DNA of 64,000 nucleotides from Ceratorhiza oryzae-sativae (Eukaryota; Basidiomycota; Agaricomycetes; Cantharellales; Ceratobasidiaceae). Positions 53,839-64,000 of the stretch are shown piece by piece. Below the pieces are notes generated by a model. It saw only the letters and a program-made list of their open reading frames with translations, searched no databases and was not told the DNA's origin. How positions within the stretch are numbered: the first letter of the stretch is position 1; each line of letters opens with the position of its first letter. The translations under genes and the position numbers were made by a program. The stretch covers positions 393,880-457,879 of the forward strand of contig JARWMV010000007.1 of assembly GCA_030998015.1 (NCBI GenBank). The letters run 5' to 3'.

Positions 53839-55144
53839 TGTTATGGATCAATAACATTTTTCTATTATTTTAGTCTGCTCTGCCAACCTCAAGCGATGCC
53901 TGTGTAGTTTTTCTTGAAATTAAATGAATTTGTATGCGTTTGAAATTGTACTATTTGTATTCCGTTAAACAGTACAAAATCTCCTCTTTCCAACGCATAT
54001 TTTATCGTGATTTTATCTTAAGAACTCAGAGAGATATAGAGGTTGCGATATTTCCTCTTATCAGGAGATATTGATTACAACATCGCACCGCTCATATCTC
54101 GGCAACCGCTTACGCTATCAAAGCGATCTTGTGCTCTATCGATAGCTAATCTTCGGCGGTATCTGCTGCCCGAAGATCGTCGCGATCCACCGGATCCTCG
54201 CGCCGGAATGGCCCGAAGATCATTAGAATCTTACTGGACCATCAATCAAGATCTAATGACTCCAGTGAGTCAGGAGAGCTTCCCAAATTGATCCAGAAGC
54301 TTCTCTGACTCACTTTATGACTCACTGAGATGTAGCCTCCGTTCATTACATGTATATACTATGATAATATGATCTACAAGCCAATAGCAGGTCTCAGATG
54401 CATCAATGCCTTCAATCCACACCCTGTCTTTACTCTTTTATCCTATACTGGGCTAGGGTGTACCCCAAGTATAGCAGTAGCCTCTTTTGATGATCGCACT
54501 GGCATGCATGTATCTATTTGGCTCTGGAATGCCCTCCTCAGGGTGTAAAAGGACCTCCTCTGAGGCCCTTCCAGACCACCTTCCCTTCACTACTCAACCC
54601 AGACCGGTTATTGGTTTCTTTTCTCATTTCTCTTGTCTGTGTGTGATTTCTTATATAACTAGTACTGAGGAATAAAGTACCATATTAGTTATATACTGTC
54701 TGAGTCATTGTATCTTATATACAGAGATATATAAGGATACAATATTGCCTGATTGAGCGTGACATTAAGTACCAGCTATTAGAGGAAATCTAAGTACCTG
54801 TAGCTGAGGAAGTACATGCATTAGGCAGCCCACCATCTATCCTATAAGCTATCGCTTAAGCCTAGTATCAAGATTAGTATCAGTTAGTCCAAGCGACTAG
54901 GGCTGAACTACATTTAAGATATATAAGGGAACCTGACCATAGTAGTCTTGCTCTTTATACCTATAAATTAGTCAGTTTACACTCTGTGAAAGATTAAGAC
55001 TACCTTGAGTGTTACTTGATCGCATTGCAACTACTTTGAGCCTTCTTTACTCTAGTCTAAGAAGTATTGAGTATGATTAGTGTATACTAACATATCTACA
55101 TTTGCTTAAGCTCTAGATATTCAAGTGTACCCTGACCTGTAACA
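53839..55144 (+). repeat. Solo LTR-A without target duplication
   Basis: 1306 bp, TGTTATGGATC to CCTGTAACA, near-identical to the other two complete copies. Flanks differ: GGTAC before and AGGCC after. Left flank is the Rep gene, right flank a 5'-truncated transposase, so the LTR probably marks a recombination junction between two elements rather than a simple insertion. Confidence 0.9.
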
Positions 55145-57060
55145 AGGCCACAGCTGTGCTTGATGCACTTGACACTGCAGTTTGAATGCAGCATTGCAAA
55201 GGGGCTGGCTACAATTACCTGCAACTGGACTGTGTTACCGTGAAGCAGTGCTCTGTGATGACAGCATGTCTAAACCTTTACCTTGCTTACAATACCCTCT
55301 CCTTCATCAATGCATCAATACAAGCCAAAGTTTCACACTGGCAAGGAGCTGCATATGCACAGTCAATTTGCCAGTGGATTTGCCATCTTGTATCATTGGG
55401 AGACTTGCCATAGAACTGCTGGGGTTGGTGGAATGTGTCTTCACTTGAAGACAAGGATATATCCAGTGAAATCAAGCTACACCTGCAAAAAATCAGTAAA
55501 TACACACATGCACAGGATGTTGTTGATTTCCTTGCCAACCCAGAGGTGCAAGAGCAGCTCAAGTTAAAGAAGCAAGTCAGTATATGCACACAGCACAAAT
55601 GGCTGTCTTGGTCTGGATTTTGTTGGCATGCTGAACCCAAAGGTCAATACTTCAACAGTCACAAACAGGCAGATGTAGTCACATACTGTAGAGATGTTGT
55701 GCCAGAATTCCTGCATTCTGGCATCAAGGGTAACTCTATTCCATCAGCCTACCAATCAGCACTTCTGAGCTGCTTCTACAATTGAGTTACCCTTGATGCC
55801 AGAATGCAGGAATTCTGGCACAACATCTCTAACATACTGTCAATCTATTTTTGCCCCTTTCTGGAAGGCTACAGAGCATCAAAGGGTCCTATATGGCAAG
55901 GAGAGGCTACCAATCCCAGAGCACTAGCTCATTCTATTGGCAGGCAAGAAACCAATAATCTTTTGGTTTCACAACAAATCAACTTTCTTTGCAAACAATC
56001 ACTGACAGGTCCAATGGGTATACATCAGCAAACATGCAATTCCATTCAAGAAGGGCCAAGGGTGTCCCATAATGGTTGCAGATTTTGTATGTGCCAAGTT
56101 CAGATGGCTGTGTGGAGCAGATGGGTAAGTTTTGAATGTATCACACAGTAACTGCAGGTACTCACTTGTACTATTAGTAAATCAGCCAGGGTAGTTCTAA
56201 GCCCTGGGAAAAGTTGAGATGGCCACTTTACAAGCAAAAAGGTTGTCAAGCAACTGAAGAATGCAGTCAAAATCGCAAAGGAACAATACCCAAACCATAC
56301 ACATGTATTCCTTTATGACAACACACCATCTCACACAAAGTGCCCAGCCAGTTTGATTTGTGCTTGCAGGATGCCAAAAGGACTGTCCAAGACCTTTTCA
56401 TGCCTGTTGAAAGATGCAAGGGATGTAAAACCCAAGTCTGAATGGAGGACAGGCAATTCCCAGATGGCACTTGTCAACCATTCTACTACTCCAACAACTG
56501 TCCAACATATCCAGGGTATTTTAAGGGCATGGCACAGATATTGTGGGAGCAGGGGATGGGATACATCACTGAGAGGCAAGCCAAGTGTCCAGACTTCAAG
56601 TGTGAGGAGGGGAGGACTGATTGTTGTTGTTGTTGGGTGCTGTTATGTCAGCCAGATTTCACATCACATGATTCTACCCTTGAGGAAGTTGCTTGTGTGC
56701 TTCAAACTTTGGTGGTGTTTCTGCCCAAATATCACTGCAAGCTGAATCTGATTGAGCAGTGCTGGGGTTATGCAAAGAGGTTGTACTGGGAGATACCCCC
56801 TTGCTCAAGGGAATCAGTCATGGAAAGGTATGTACTTGAATGTATTGAGGCTGTACCACTTGAATTGATACAAAAGTAAGTGTTTGGACATGTATTTGGT
56901 TCAATGCATGTCTAAAAGTATGCCACAGGTTTGCTGCAAGATTGCAAAGGTTCTTGGATGTGTATTTAAGTAGTTTAGGCAGTTCAGCAGCCATTAGCTG
57001 GGTGACTAAAGAGTATAAAGGTCATAGGCAAACCCTGGGACATATACCCTATCATGCAAT
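55145..57060 (+). pseudogene. DDE-superfamily transposase (Tc1/mariner-like DDE_3 type), 5'-truncated and decayed
   Basis: Begins mid-gene after the LTR. Recognisable blocks: MTACLNLYLAYN, SSLEDKDISSEIKLHLQK, KWLSWSGFCWHAEPKGQYFN, HNKSTFFANN (the first catalytic Asp of the usual HDES is Asn), YDNTPSHTK (second Asp), GRTDCCCCWVLLCQPDF, and FLPKYHCKLNLIEQCWGYAK (Glu). An intron near 56103 follows LCGADG, another near 56878 precedes FAARLQRFLDVYLSSLG. Several TGA/TAG stops and frame changes. This transposase type is common in Agaricomycete genomes (from memory). A 143-bp MITE interrupts it at 55689. Terminal repeats of the element are not identifiable because the 5' end is missing. Confidence 0.8.
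55689..55831. mobile_element. hAT-type MITE, 143 bp, near-perfect palindrome (TSD ACATACTG)
   Basis: Starts TAGAGATGTTGTGCCAG and ends with its reverse complement; the arms match for about 50 bp around a loop of about 45 bp. Flanked by ACATACTG at 55681-55688 and 55832-55839. The terminus agrees with the 48805-50245 element at TAGAG..G.TGTGCCAG, so both belong to one family. Confidence 0.93.
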
Positions 57061-57197
57061 TGCTCCTTACCTTGTAAATCAGCCCCAAGTGCAATAAACT
57101 CATAAAATATCATGCTTTTGGAAGACCCATCTCAACCCCAGAGTCCCCACCTCATGTAATATTTCCATCCTGGAATATCTGCAAGCCTTGTGTGTGG

Positions 57198-60100
57198 TAA
57201 GCATGTGACACCGAACTCTGGCATGCTGGAAATTTGGTGCTTGCCAGAAATCTTTTTGGCGATTTTCAGCAATGCAGGTGCAGGAGCCAACGCCAGAACT
57301 ACTCTCAGCGTGTCAACTCCTGCCCAGCATGTCTGCAGGATTTCGGCATTCCTGCAGGCTGTTTCCTGCATTTTTCAGTGGAGTTCCTGCAGATTTTTGG
57401 GCAGAGTTCCTGCACTCTCACAGCACCAAGCAAATAACTGCACAGAATCATACTTAATTTTGATGCACACTTAAAATGATTGAACATTTTGTGCAATCAA
57501 GACACACACATGAATGCAAAGCAGTCCACTATGCGCATAGTAGCACTTGTTATTCGACAGAATTGTAAATACATCACAGCAGGGTTAAGTAACAATCATC
57601 AGCACCAGCAGATCCCCCTTTGCACCCTACACCCCCTCCTTCTCCTTCTCCCTCCCACACAACAGCAACTGCAATGTCCCAGGTTTGACAAGGCCAGCTT
57701 TGGAATAGGAGCCAAGTGTGGTGGTGGCCTGGATTGTATGTGGTGAGAGGTTGTGTTGATGCTTGCTGATGATCAAGCCTGCAAACAAGAACACACGTTC
57801 CACATCCACACTTGAGGCTTCATCTTGAAGTTAGTGCATCGCGCTGGTTGGACATAAAGCAAATGACTCACTGGGAGCACTCAGCACATCGAGCGCAAGT
57901 TGAGTAAGCCCATCCCTCTCGTTCCCAACCACACATTGCCCATACCACCAGACCAGCAGGTTGAAAGGTACACATTTGCTGCCAACCACATTGAATACTG
58001 GTGTATCTAGTCACAATGTAAGTATTGTGGTCACTACAAATATGAGACCGATTGAGCATACCATAAACAAATGTGTGGACCAGGGATTCTGCAGGCTGCT
58101 GCATGGCATCAATCAACAAGAGTATGAGGTCCATGTACAACTAAATAGGGTGTTAGTGAATGTATAGTAATACACAATTGAATTGCTTACTGTGATTCCA
58201 AGAAACAAAGTGTTGGCCAATGGCTCATCCAATGGCCTGTCTGCACTGTTTGCAGTGGGCCAGTAAAACTTTCTCCAAGTCTCCTCCAGGAGCGCAATGG
58301 CAACCTTGATCCACTCTTTTTCCCACTCAGTGATCTTCATGTAATGGGCCTGCATTGATGGGTGGAGCACTGTGAATGTGTATTGTTAGCTAGAGCTGGA
58401 TGTCATGAGATACGATACCTACGGATTGAGAGTCAGTAGAGCACTGATTCATCAGACTTCTGGTAGTACTTGTTCAGTATGTTCTGGATGCAGTCAGCAG
58501 TGTGGCAAAGGTAGAGAGGGATGGCGGGGTTGTTGCAAATTCAGCTGTATTGCTTGTTGAGAATGTTGTACAAGACAATGACATCAGCAAGAAGAGGGAC
58601 AGATGCCTTAGACATTGCCTCTGTTGCAAGGCGTAGAGGCTGTTGTGAGTTGGCATCAGCACAGAAGGCCTTGATGTGACAACAAGTGGGACTTACCCAG
58701 AGAATAGTCAGGAGTCTGCAAATTGTGTCGCAGTCCTTTGGAAGGAATCACTCCTTCTGGGGGGTGTATTTCTTGTTCTGTTGATAGTTTGTCCTTTATG
58801 GGCATTAGCAAACATGAGAGATACACATGTTGATGGGAGCAGGTACATACAAACCAGGCCATGTGCGATCCACGTCTTCAAGCATCAGCTCCATCAAATT
58901 CCAGCATGTCTGGACATCCTGCCTGATACTGTGTGGTGTTGGGGTGTCGGACTCCTTGCAACTTTTCCTGAACACACAACATGCACCTGGGGTGAAGTGG
59001 AGTCGTCAGGCTTCCCTTGCTGACTACCAAAAAGAAATAGGTGAGTGTTGTGGCATGGATTGTGAGGTAAATGATCTAGACTCACCTTCCAGATGGCCTT
59101 TGTCACCTGCCGGTATTCCTCATCCTCCAGAGATCCTGACACAATGTCGGGGAGCAGCTTGTCTTTGTCGCCGACCCATTCCAGGTTTGCCGATGGTGAA
59201 ATACCATTGTCATCAGGGTTGTCCTGTGAGGATAGGGTAAGTACAGTGCTCATACAGTATGAACAACATGTCTTACCTTGTCTGCAGATAAGTCTGCAAT
59301 TTTGTCCTTGTCCTCAGACTCAGCCTTGTTGGCAGGGCTGTTCTTCGCGGTGGCCTTGAGTTGGGTATGCCAAACGTGGAAAGGCAGTGTGGTGGCCTGA
59401 ATCAAGGTTCATTTGTGATTAGTCATCAGTGATGGGAATATAAACAAACAAATCATATACAGACCTTGGCAGCAAGATTGTAGATATGTAGAATGCACAT
59501 CAGTCAACATGATGCACCATGTAGTCGTAAGAGGCCCATCTTTGCAAGCTTGTCCATCATGGCCACATTGTTGGATGCGTTGTTGCAAACAACGCCCCAA
59601 ACCTTGTACCAAGCTAAGTGATTCCATAATGTAGAATGTTGAGTCTACTCACCTGGTGCTCAATGTGGAATTTACACAAGACCAGGTATATGGTCTTGGC
59701 AAGATTTCCACCGGTATGCAATTTGGCAAAGCTAACATTTTTCAGTGCACCTTGTAAGTAAGGATAAAGGATAGCTCACCTAAGACATTTGAGCACAAAC
59801 TGCTCAATTTCAACTGGTTGGCCAGGCGCAACTTGGGCAAGCTGGAACAGTACCAGGCCAAGGAAATCAAACCTGTTACTGCTCTGGAACAGATCAAGTG
59901 CAACATGAAACACTCTGACATGCATCTGATGCATGAGTAAGTCATGCACATATATGCGTTAACAAATTTTCTGCCAGTGCAGGATAAGACAAACCTTGAG
60001 CTTGGCAATAATTTCTTCCTGTGAGAGCTTGTACAGGTGTTTAATATCCTTCAATATTGTACCTTGGCTTGGTAAGTGTTTCTTGGCGTCCACATGAAGA

Positions 60101-62715
60101 AGTTTCAGCAACTGAATTTAAAATTAGCAGTGAGTCAATACATTAATTAACAGCATACATAACAATCTTGTATCATCAAAAATGGGTGGGCGCTCTCTGC
60201 CATCCAGAGAGCAACGTATTCCCAAACTTCCTTGCGTGTTAATTGACCAGTACCCCCTGTAACACCAAATTCTGCAAGAGTTTTCAGAGCAACATCCTGC
60301 CCAGGACAATGTTCCTTGTGTGACCAGAGTGAACCAGTCTTGGTGGCACCAATATGCTGTCGAGCAAAATAGCCAACCTTACATCTAGAAATTGTACTTA
60401 GAACAATGCAAATATAATAATTTAGAATGAGACTTACACATTGCACTTGTAACCATAATGCGTGGCAGTTCTGTTGGAATTCCACATTATCTTTGGTAGC
60501 TTGTATCCCCTGTATGTATCTGAGTGCAAGTCAAGTACTCGCTTGTGGCACGCCACTATAGCATCAGACTATAAGTTAGCTGATAGTACATACAATAAAC
60601 TGATGCAATCTTTTACCTAGCTCAAGTTCAAGGTCTCCCATGGCTCTCCTAATCTGGGTCTGGTTGTGCTGCTTGTCCTTAGCCTTCTGGCTCCCATCGG
60701 TACATGGAGTGCTAGTATTGGCTCCATCAGAAGGTGCAAGCAACTCTGTCTCCATCTTGGATTGGGATGGACTTGACAGGCAGGTGCTTGCATTATTGTT
60801 GGAAGGAGTGTCCAGTCGCACTTGCAACGCTCAGTCTAATTGGGTAAGTCAAGTTCAATGCACTATGAATGATGAGAAAACATACCAATGAGTGGGCTGA
60901 GCTTGCTGTCAGCTCTTGCATGCTTGTTTGGTCAGTTGCTGCTCCCCACAATTGCAGGTGGCCACTTGGGTACAACGCAATCTTTGTCATCAGAGCTGAG
61001 GGTATGAACGTCGTGCATTGTGGACAACATTCAAAAATCAGGGGGGTGTTGGGATATGGTATGTATCCAGTCTAGAATGGCAGCCGCGCAGGCTGACTCT
61101 GGAAGTTTTTGCATGTCAGAAAGTCACATTTATACAAAATTGAGAGACTAGTGACAGGCAAGTTGAAGGTCTTTCAGGCAGCGAAAAAAATATAAGTCTG
61201 CATATAGGTAGCTCAAATCATGTAATTCATGTTTTCCCTATCACACACACAACTTGGGCATGTTGTAGCATTTCTGAAGATTGTTCAGGATATTGGTACA
61301 CACAAGAGTGCCTGTCTTTTGCTCAACTTGGCCTTAGTTTCAATCTGTGTACATATCTGGCCATTAAATTCTGGCCTGCAGGCACGCAAATATATGGGAA
61401 TCATTCAGGTGTTCATCATGAACTACATGTCCCAAACATCATACCAGCTGCATGCTGTCCTGCTGGTTAGGAATGCTCAGCGCTTGCAGTGTCTCTTGTT
61501 GTTGAACAACCACCTCGACTGGTATGCCTCCTGCACCTGCTCCAGATGCCAAACACTAATGTTACTATATTCTCCAGTGTGGGTGCACCTTGTAAGGAGC
61601 TCGAAAAATCCCCAAGAGGGCAGGGGCTTGGCGGGCTCAAACGTTGTTGCCGCCTGTCTCATTTGCTCACAGAGCAAGGTCTTGAGATGTGTATCATCTG
61701 CAACATGTGAGTGATAATTTTTTATGAAATGCATGTCTCTCTGTGTAGGCAAGATGCTCATATTGTTTTTAGAGCAACTTGCTGGCCAAATTTGCCACCT
61801 TGACACACAACTCTCCCATTTGACGCTTCTTGGGAGACCAACTCAAACTTGTCCTTGCCATTTTGCAACCTTGTTCCCTTGTCTTCCCACAACCTCAATC
61901 TCTCCCTGTCTTTCTGCAACCTAAATCCCTCCTTGTCATGCAACCTGAACCCCTCCTTGCCTTCCAACTTCATTTCCTCCTCTCCTGCCAGCAAACCAAA
62001 TCACTCATCTTCTGGCAACCTTAACCCTTCCTTGTCATCCTCTGATCTTTGCTTCTGTATGGAAGGCAATGGTTGCAGTCTAGTGGCATATCTGGTACGT
62101 CCACACTACTACCCACTTACTGTACTGCCGCTGATACTTGGTCAGCTCATGAATGTGAGCTGAACACGTGCTCCCATCACAGGTTTGTTCATCATCCCAC
62201 TCCTTGACATGCTGCTTTCCAGCTTCTCTACTCTATTCCCCACTCCCCTCTGGCCTATTAAGACAATTTCTTTGCCTGCTCTGACTACTTTTATCTACTC
62301 TGCGATTGTGTGTAATGACAATAACAGTTACAACACTATACAATGTATCTACTGAGCGCAAGTTGACATGATGCCAATATATTTGACATATTCATATCAT
62401 TACATTGGACCAGATGAGAATCCACAAATACATAAGTTATCTAGTGTGTGATATGCTAGTTGGTTTTGCCTGCTGGCTCCTGCCTTTCTGTCTTCCTGCA
62501 CAACCTTCCTGTTCCAGCTATACCTCCATTCCTGCATTCAGACCCGCCTTCTGGTGTTCCTGCAAAATGCAGGAACTTCCTGCACATGCAGGAATGCCAC
62601 TGGAACTCTGGCTTCCAGCATGCAGGAGCAGGTGCAGAATGAAAATGTGTTCAAAACCACCAAAATCCAGCACGCTGGTGCTGGATTTCAGCAATTTTTC
62701 TGCATCACATGCTTA
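57198..62715 (-). mobile_element. hAT transposon, 5518 bp (TSD GTGTGTGG)
   Basis: Flanked by GTGTGTGG at 57190-57197 and 62716-62723. The left end reads TAAGCATGTGACACC; the right end, on the opposite strand, TAAGCATGTGATGC, an 11-bp inverted repeat. The element contains a decayed hAT transposase on the minus strand. Both terminal 250-bp zones carry many CTGCAGG and CTGGCA motifs like the shorter hAT-type element. The segment 60990-62400 has no supported gene; 61860-62040 holds a loose repeat of a CAACCT...CCTTG unit. Confidence 0.85.
57627..60827 (-). pseudogene. hAT transposase, multi-exon, decayed
   Basis: Read on the minus strand from N to C: an acidic/Ser N-terminus (60576-60827; SKMETELLAPSDGA), a BED-like zinc region (about 60290-60400; CKVGYFARQHIGATKTGSLW, SHKEHCPGQD), LTRKEVWEYVALWMAESAHP, a helical block (KDIKHLYKLSQEEIIAKLK, near 60030), then RNase H-fold pieces (HVALDLFQSSNRFDFLGLV near 59850; GVVCNNASNNVAMMDKLAK near 59570). 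The C-terminal dimerisation region ends in HPSMQAHYMKITEWEKEWI (58330) and the hallmark DVERVFLFAGLIISKHQHNL (57740-57805). Exons are separated by introns of about 50 nt; frames break in several places. Stop near 57627. Confidence 0.75.
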
Positions 62716-62750
62716 GTGTGTGGTCCTCCCCTTATCACATGGTGTTCCAG

Positions 62751-63126
62751 TGTCGACGACGACAAGTCAGGCAACGAGAAAAATAGTAAGAAAAGTAAAA
62801 GAACTTGTATTCGACGAGAGGTCAAGTTCTTGAGGAGTCCTCTGTGAACTTGACCCGGTTTATATACATAGTACGAGCCACATCATAACAAACAAGTCTG
62901 TACAGTGAGTCACGACAGATAAGAGATAGAAGCAGTAGAAGCACTGCGGAACTGCGGAATTTCACATCAGAGTTGAAATACATCTCGGTTACCGGTCCGG
63001 AACATTCCCTGAGTCACATGACACAGATATACCATAAAAGGCAAGTATGTTTTGAAGATGATCTCATAAAATGTAATAAATCAAGAAAATATTGTAGAGT
63101 GGATGTATGCGTGTCAGTTCGTGACA
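62751..63126 (-). repeat. LTR-B, 3' LTR of Ty3 element G4 (minus orientation)
   Basis: 376 bp with the LTR-B ends in reverse (TGTCGACGACGACAAGTC ... GTTCGTGACA). On the minus strand it follows the polypurine tract of G4. Confidence 0.9.
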
Positions 63127-64000
63127 CTTCCCCCCTTCAAGGCACGGGGGTCCTGGGGTGCCTTTGGATGTGACTTGACAGTGGCGATGAGTTCTGGTGC
63201 ATTTACCAGGTCGTCATAGGTTAGCCATTGTCGCTCGTCATAGCCGAGCCACTTGACATAGTATTCGAAGACGTTAGATCTTTTGTTGTATCGTGACTTT
63301 ATGATCTGTTCCACTTCGAACTCTTCTTCTCCTTCAGGAGTTACCACAGGTGGTGGTGGGGGTCTGACGGCCATATGGGTCGTCTTTATGTTTGGTCAGG
63401 AGCGAACATGAATACTGGATGTATTTTCATGGTTACTGGCAAGTCCAGTTTGAAGGCATGGGTGCCGTGTTGTGCTACCACCTTGAATGGTCCAACTCTC
63501 TTGTGGGCCAATTTCCTGGAGGCCTGTTGTGTGTGTATGTTCCTGGTGTCGAGCCAGACTTTATCTCCCACCTTAATGACTTCTGGGGTCCGATGTTTCC
63601 GATCATAGTATTCTTTGGTCCTTTGGTTTGCTAGTTCCAGAGCAGCCTTGAGTTCGTCATGGCCCTTTTGAAGCCATTCTGCATGATTATCTGCTACAGG
63701 GAATTCCTGTTCCTCCTTGTCTCCAACTGCCAGCCTTGGATGGAAACCATAGTTTGCAAAGAACGGCATTCTGCCGGTTGAGGCGTTGACGCCATTGTTG
63801 TAGGCAAATTCGGCCAGAGGTAAGAGAGGGACCCAGTTGTCCTGCCAGTCTGATACGTAGTGTCTCAGATACCCTTCTACTACTTGGTTGGCCCTTTCTG
63901 ACTGGCCATCCGTTTGTGGGTGATATGCTGTAGAGTAGGAGGGTTTTATGTCTAGCCGTTTATACAGGTGCCTTAGGAATTTGGATGCAAAGTTGGGGCC
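63127..64000 (-). pseudogene. Ty3/gypsy G4 pol C-terminus (integrase end and chromodomain), runs off the window
   Basis: Minus-strand copy of the G2 family. Shows the integrase C-terminal part (YGFHPRLAVGDKEEQEFP, NQRTKEYYDRKHRTPEVIKV, RKLAHKRVGPFKVVAQHGTH) and the chromodomain (VEQIIKSRYNKRSNVFEYYV, KWLGYDERQWLTYDDLV). Compared with G2 one base is missing near 63408 (HPVFMF where G2 has HPVFHVSLLTK), which shifts the frame before the chromodomain. The 5' part lies beyond position 64000. Confidence 0.88.

Noticed and set aside
54043..54291. An 82-codon frame conserved in all three full LTR-A copies (also at 34690-34938 and 42813-43061)
   Set aside because: It opens with TTG, not ATG, and of the five differences I can see among copies four change the amino acid. 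That is what neutral drift between recent repeats gives, not purifying selection.

Overview
The window is nuclear DNA of a filamentous basidiomycete. Genes carry many GT-AG introns of about 40-60 nt, some exons are tiny, and several products are small secreted proteins. Half of the window is a nest of Ty3/gypsy chromovirus, Ty1/copia, hAT and DDE transposons of the kind found in Agaricomycetes. I infer a Rhizoctonia/Ceratobasidium-like fungus from protein style; this is not proven.

Layout. (1) 1-27.9 kb is gene space: an unrecognised ORF, a 927-aa acidic protein, two M15-like secreted paralogues on the minus strand (one frameshifted), a 13-exon membrane-anchored histidine acid phosphatase, a secreted protein, a DUF1771+Smr protein, a large disordered protein, a UBA/UIM/USP-like protein, a proline-rich protein with hydrophobic ends, and a second copy of the secreted protein in opposite orientation. 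(2) 27.9-64 kb is a TE graveyard. A copia element (27,944-30,891) is cut by LTR-A (about 1.3 kb), itself cut by Ty3 element G1 (LTR-B, 376 bp). G1 carries a solo LTR-A in gag and is cut in pol by G3 (LTR-C, 551 bp). G3 carries the complete element G2 in gag (TSD TCCTA; G2 has its own solo LTR-A in pol) and a 1.44-kb hAT-type element in pol (TSD AATCACAG). Past G3 pol comes a three-gene module (309-aa ORF, spliced antisense 168-aa ORF, CRESS-type Rep), then a solo LTR-A with no TSD, a broken DDE transposon with a 143-bp hAT-type MITE, a 5.5-kb hAT element, and the end of another Ty3 copy (G4) on the minus strand.

The most unusual part is 50.6-53.8 kb: a replication initiator with HUH endonuclease and SF3 helicase motifs, diverging from an intact spliced ORF across an intergenic region with a 61-bp direct repeat and several CACRTG palindromes. 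Similar palindromes recur in the LTR of G3. This suggests a CRESS-derived module carried by, or fused to, a retrotransposon.

Mutation pattern: every difference I see between the two G2 LTRs is at a CpG, and most in-frame nonsense codons in the transposons are TGA, as expected from CGA. This points to RIP-like or methylation-driven CpG decay. Exon models were derived by hand from frame and splice signals.
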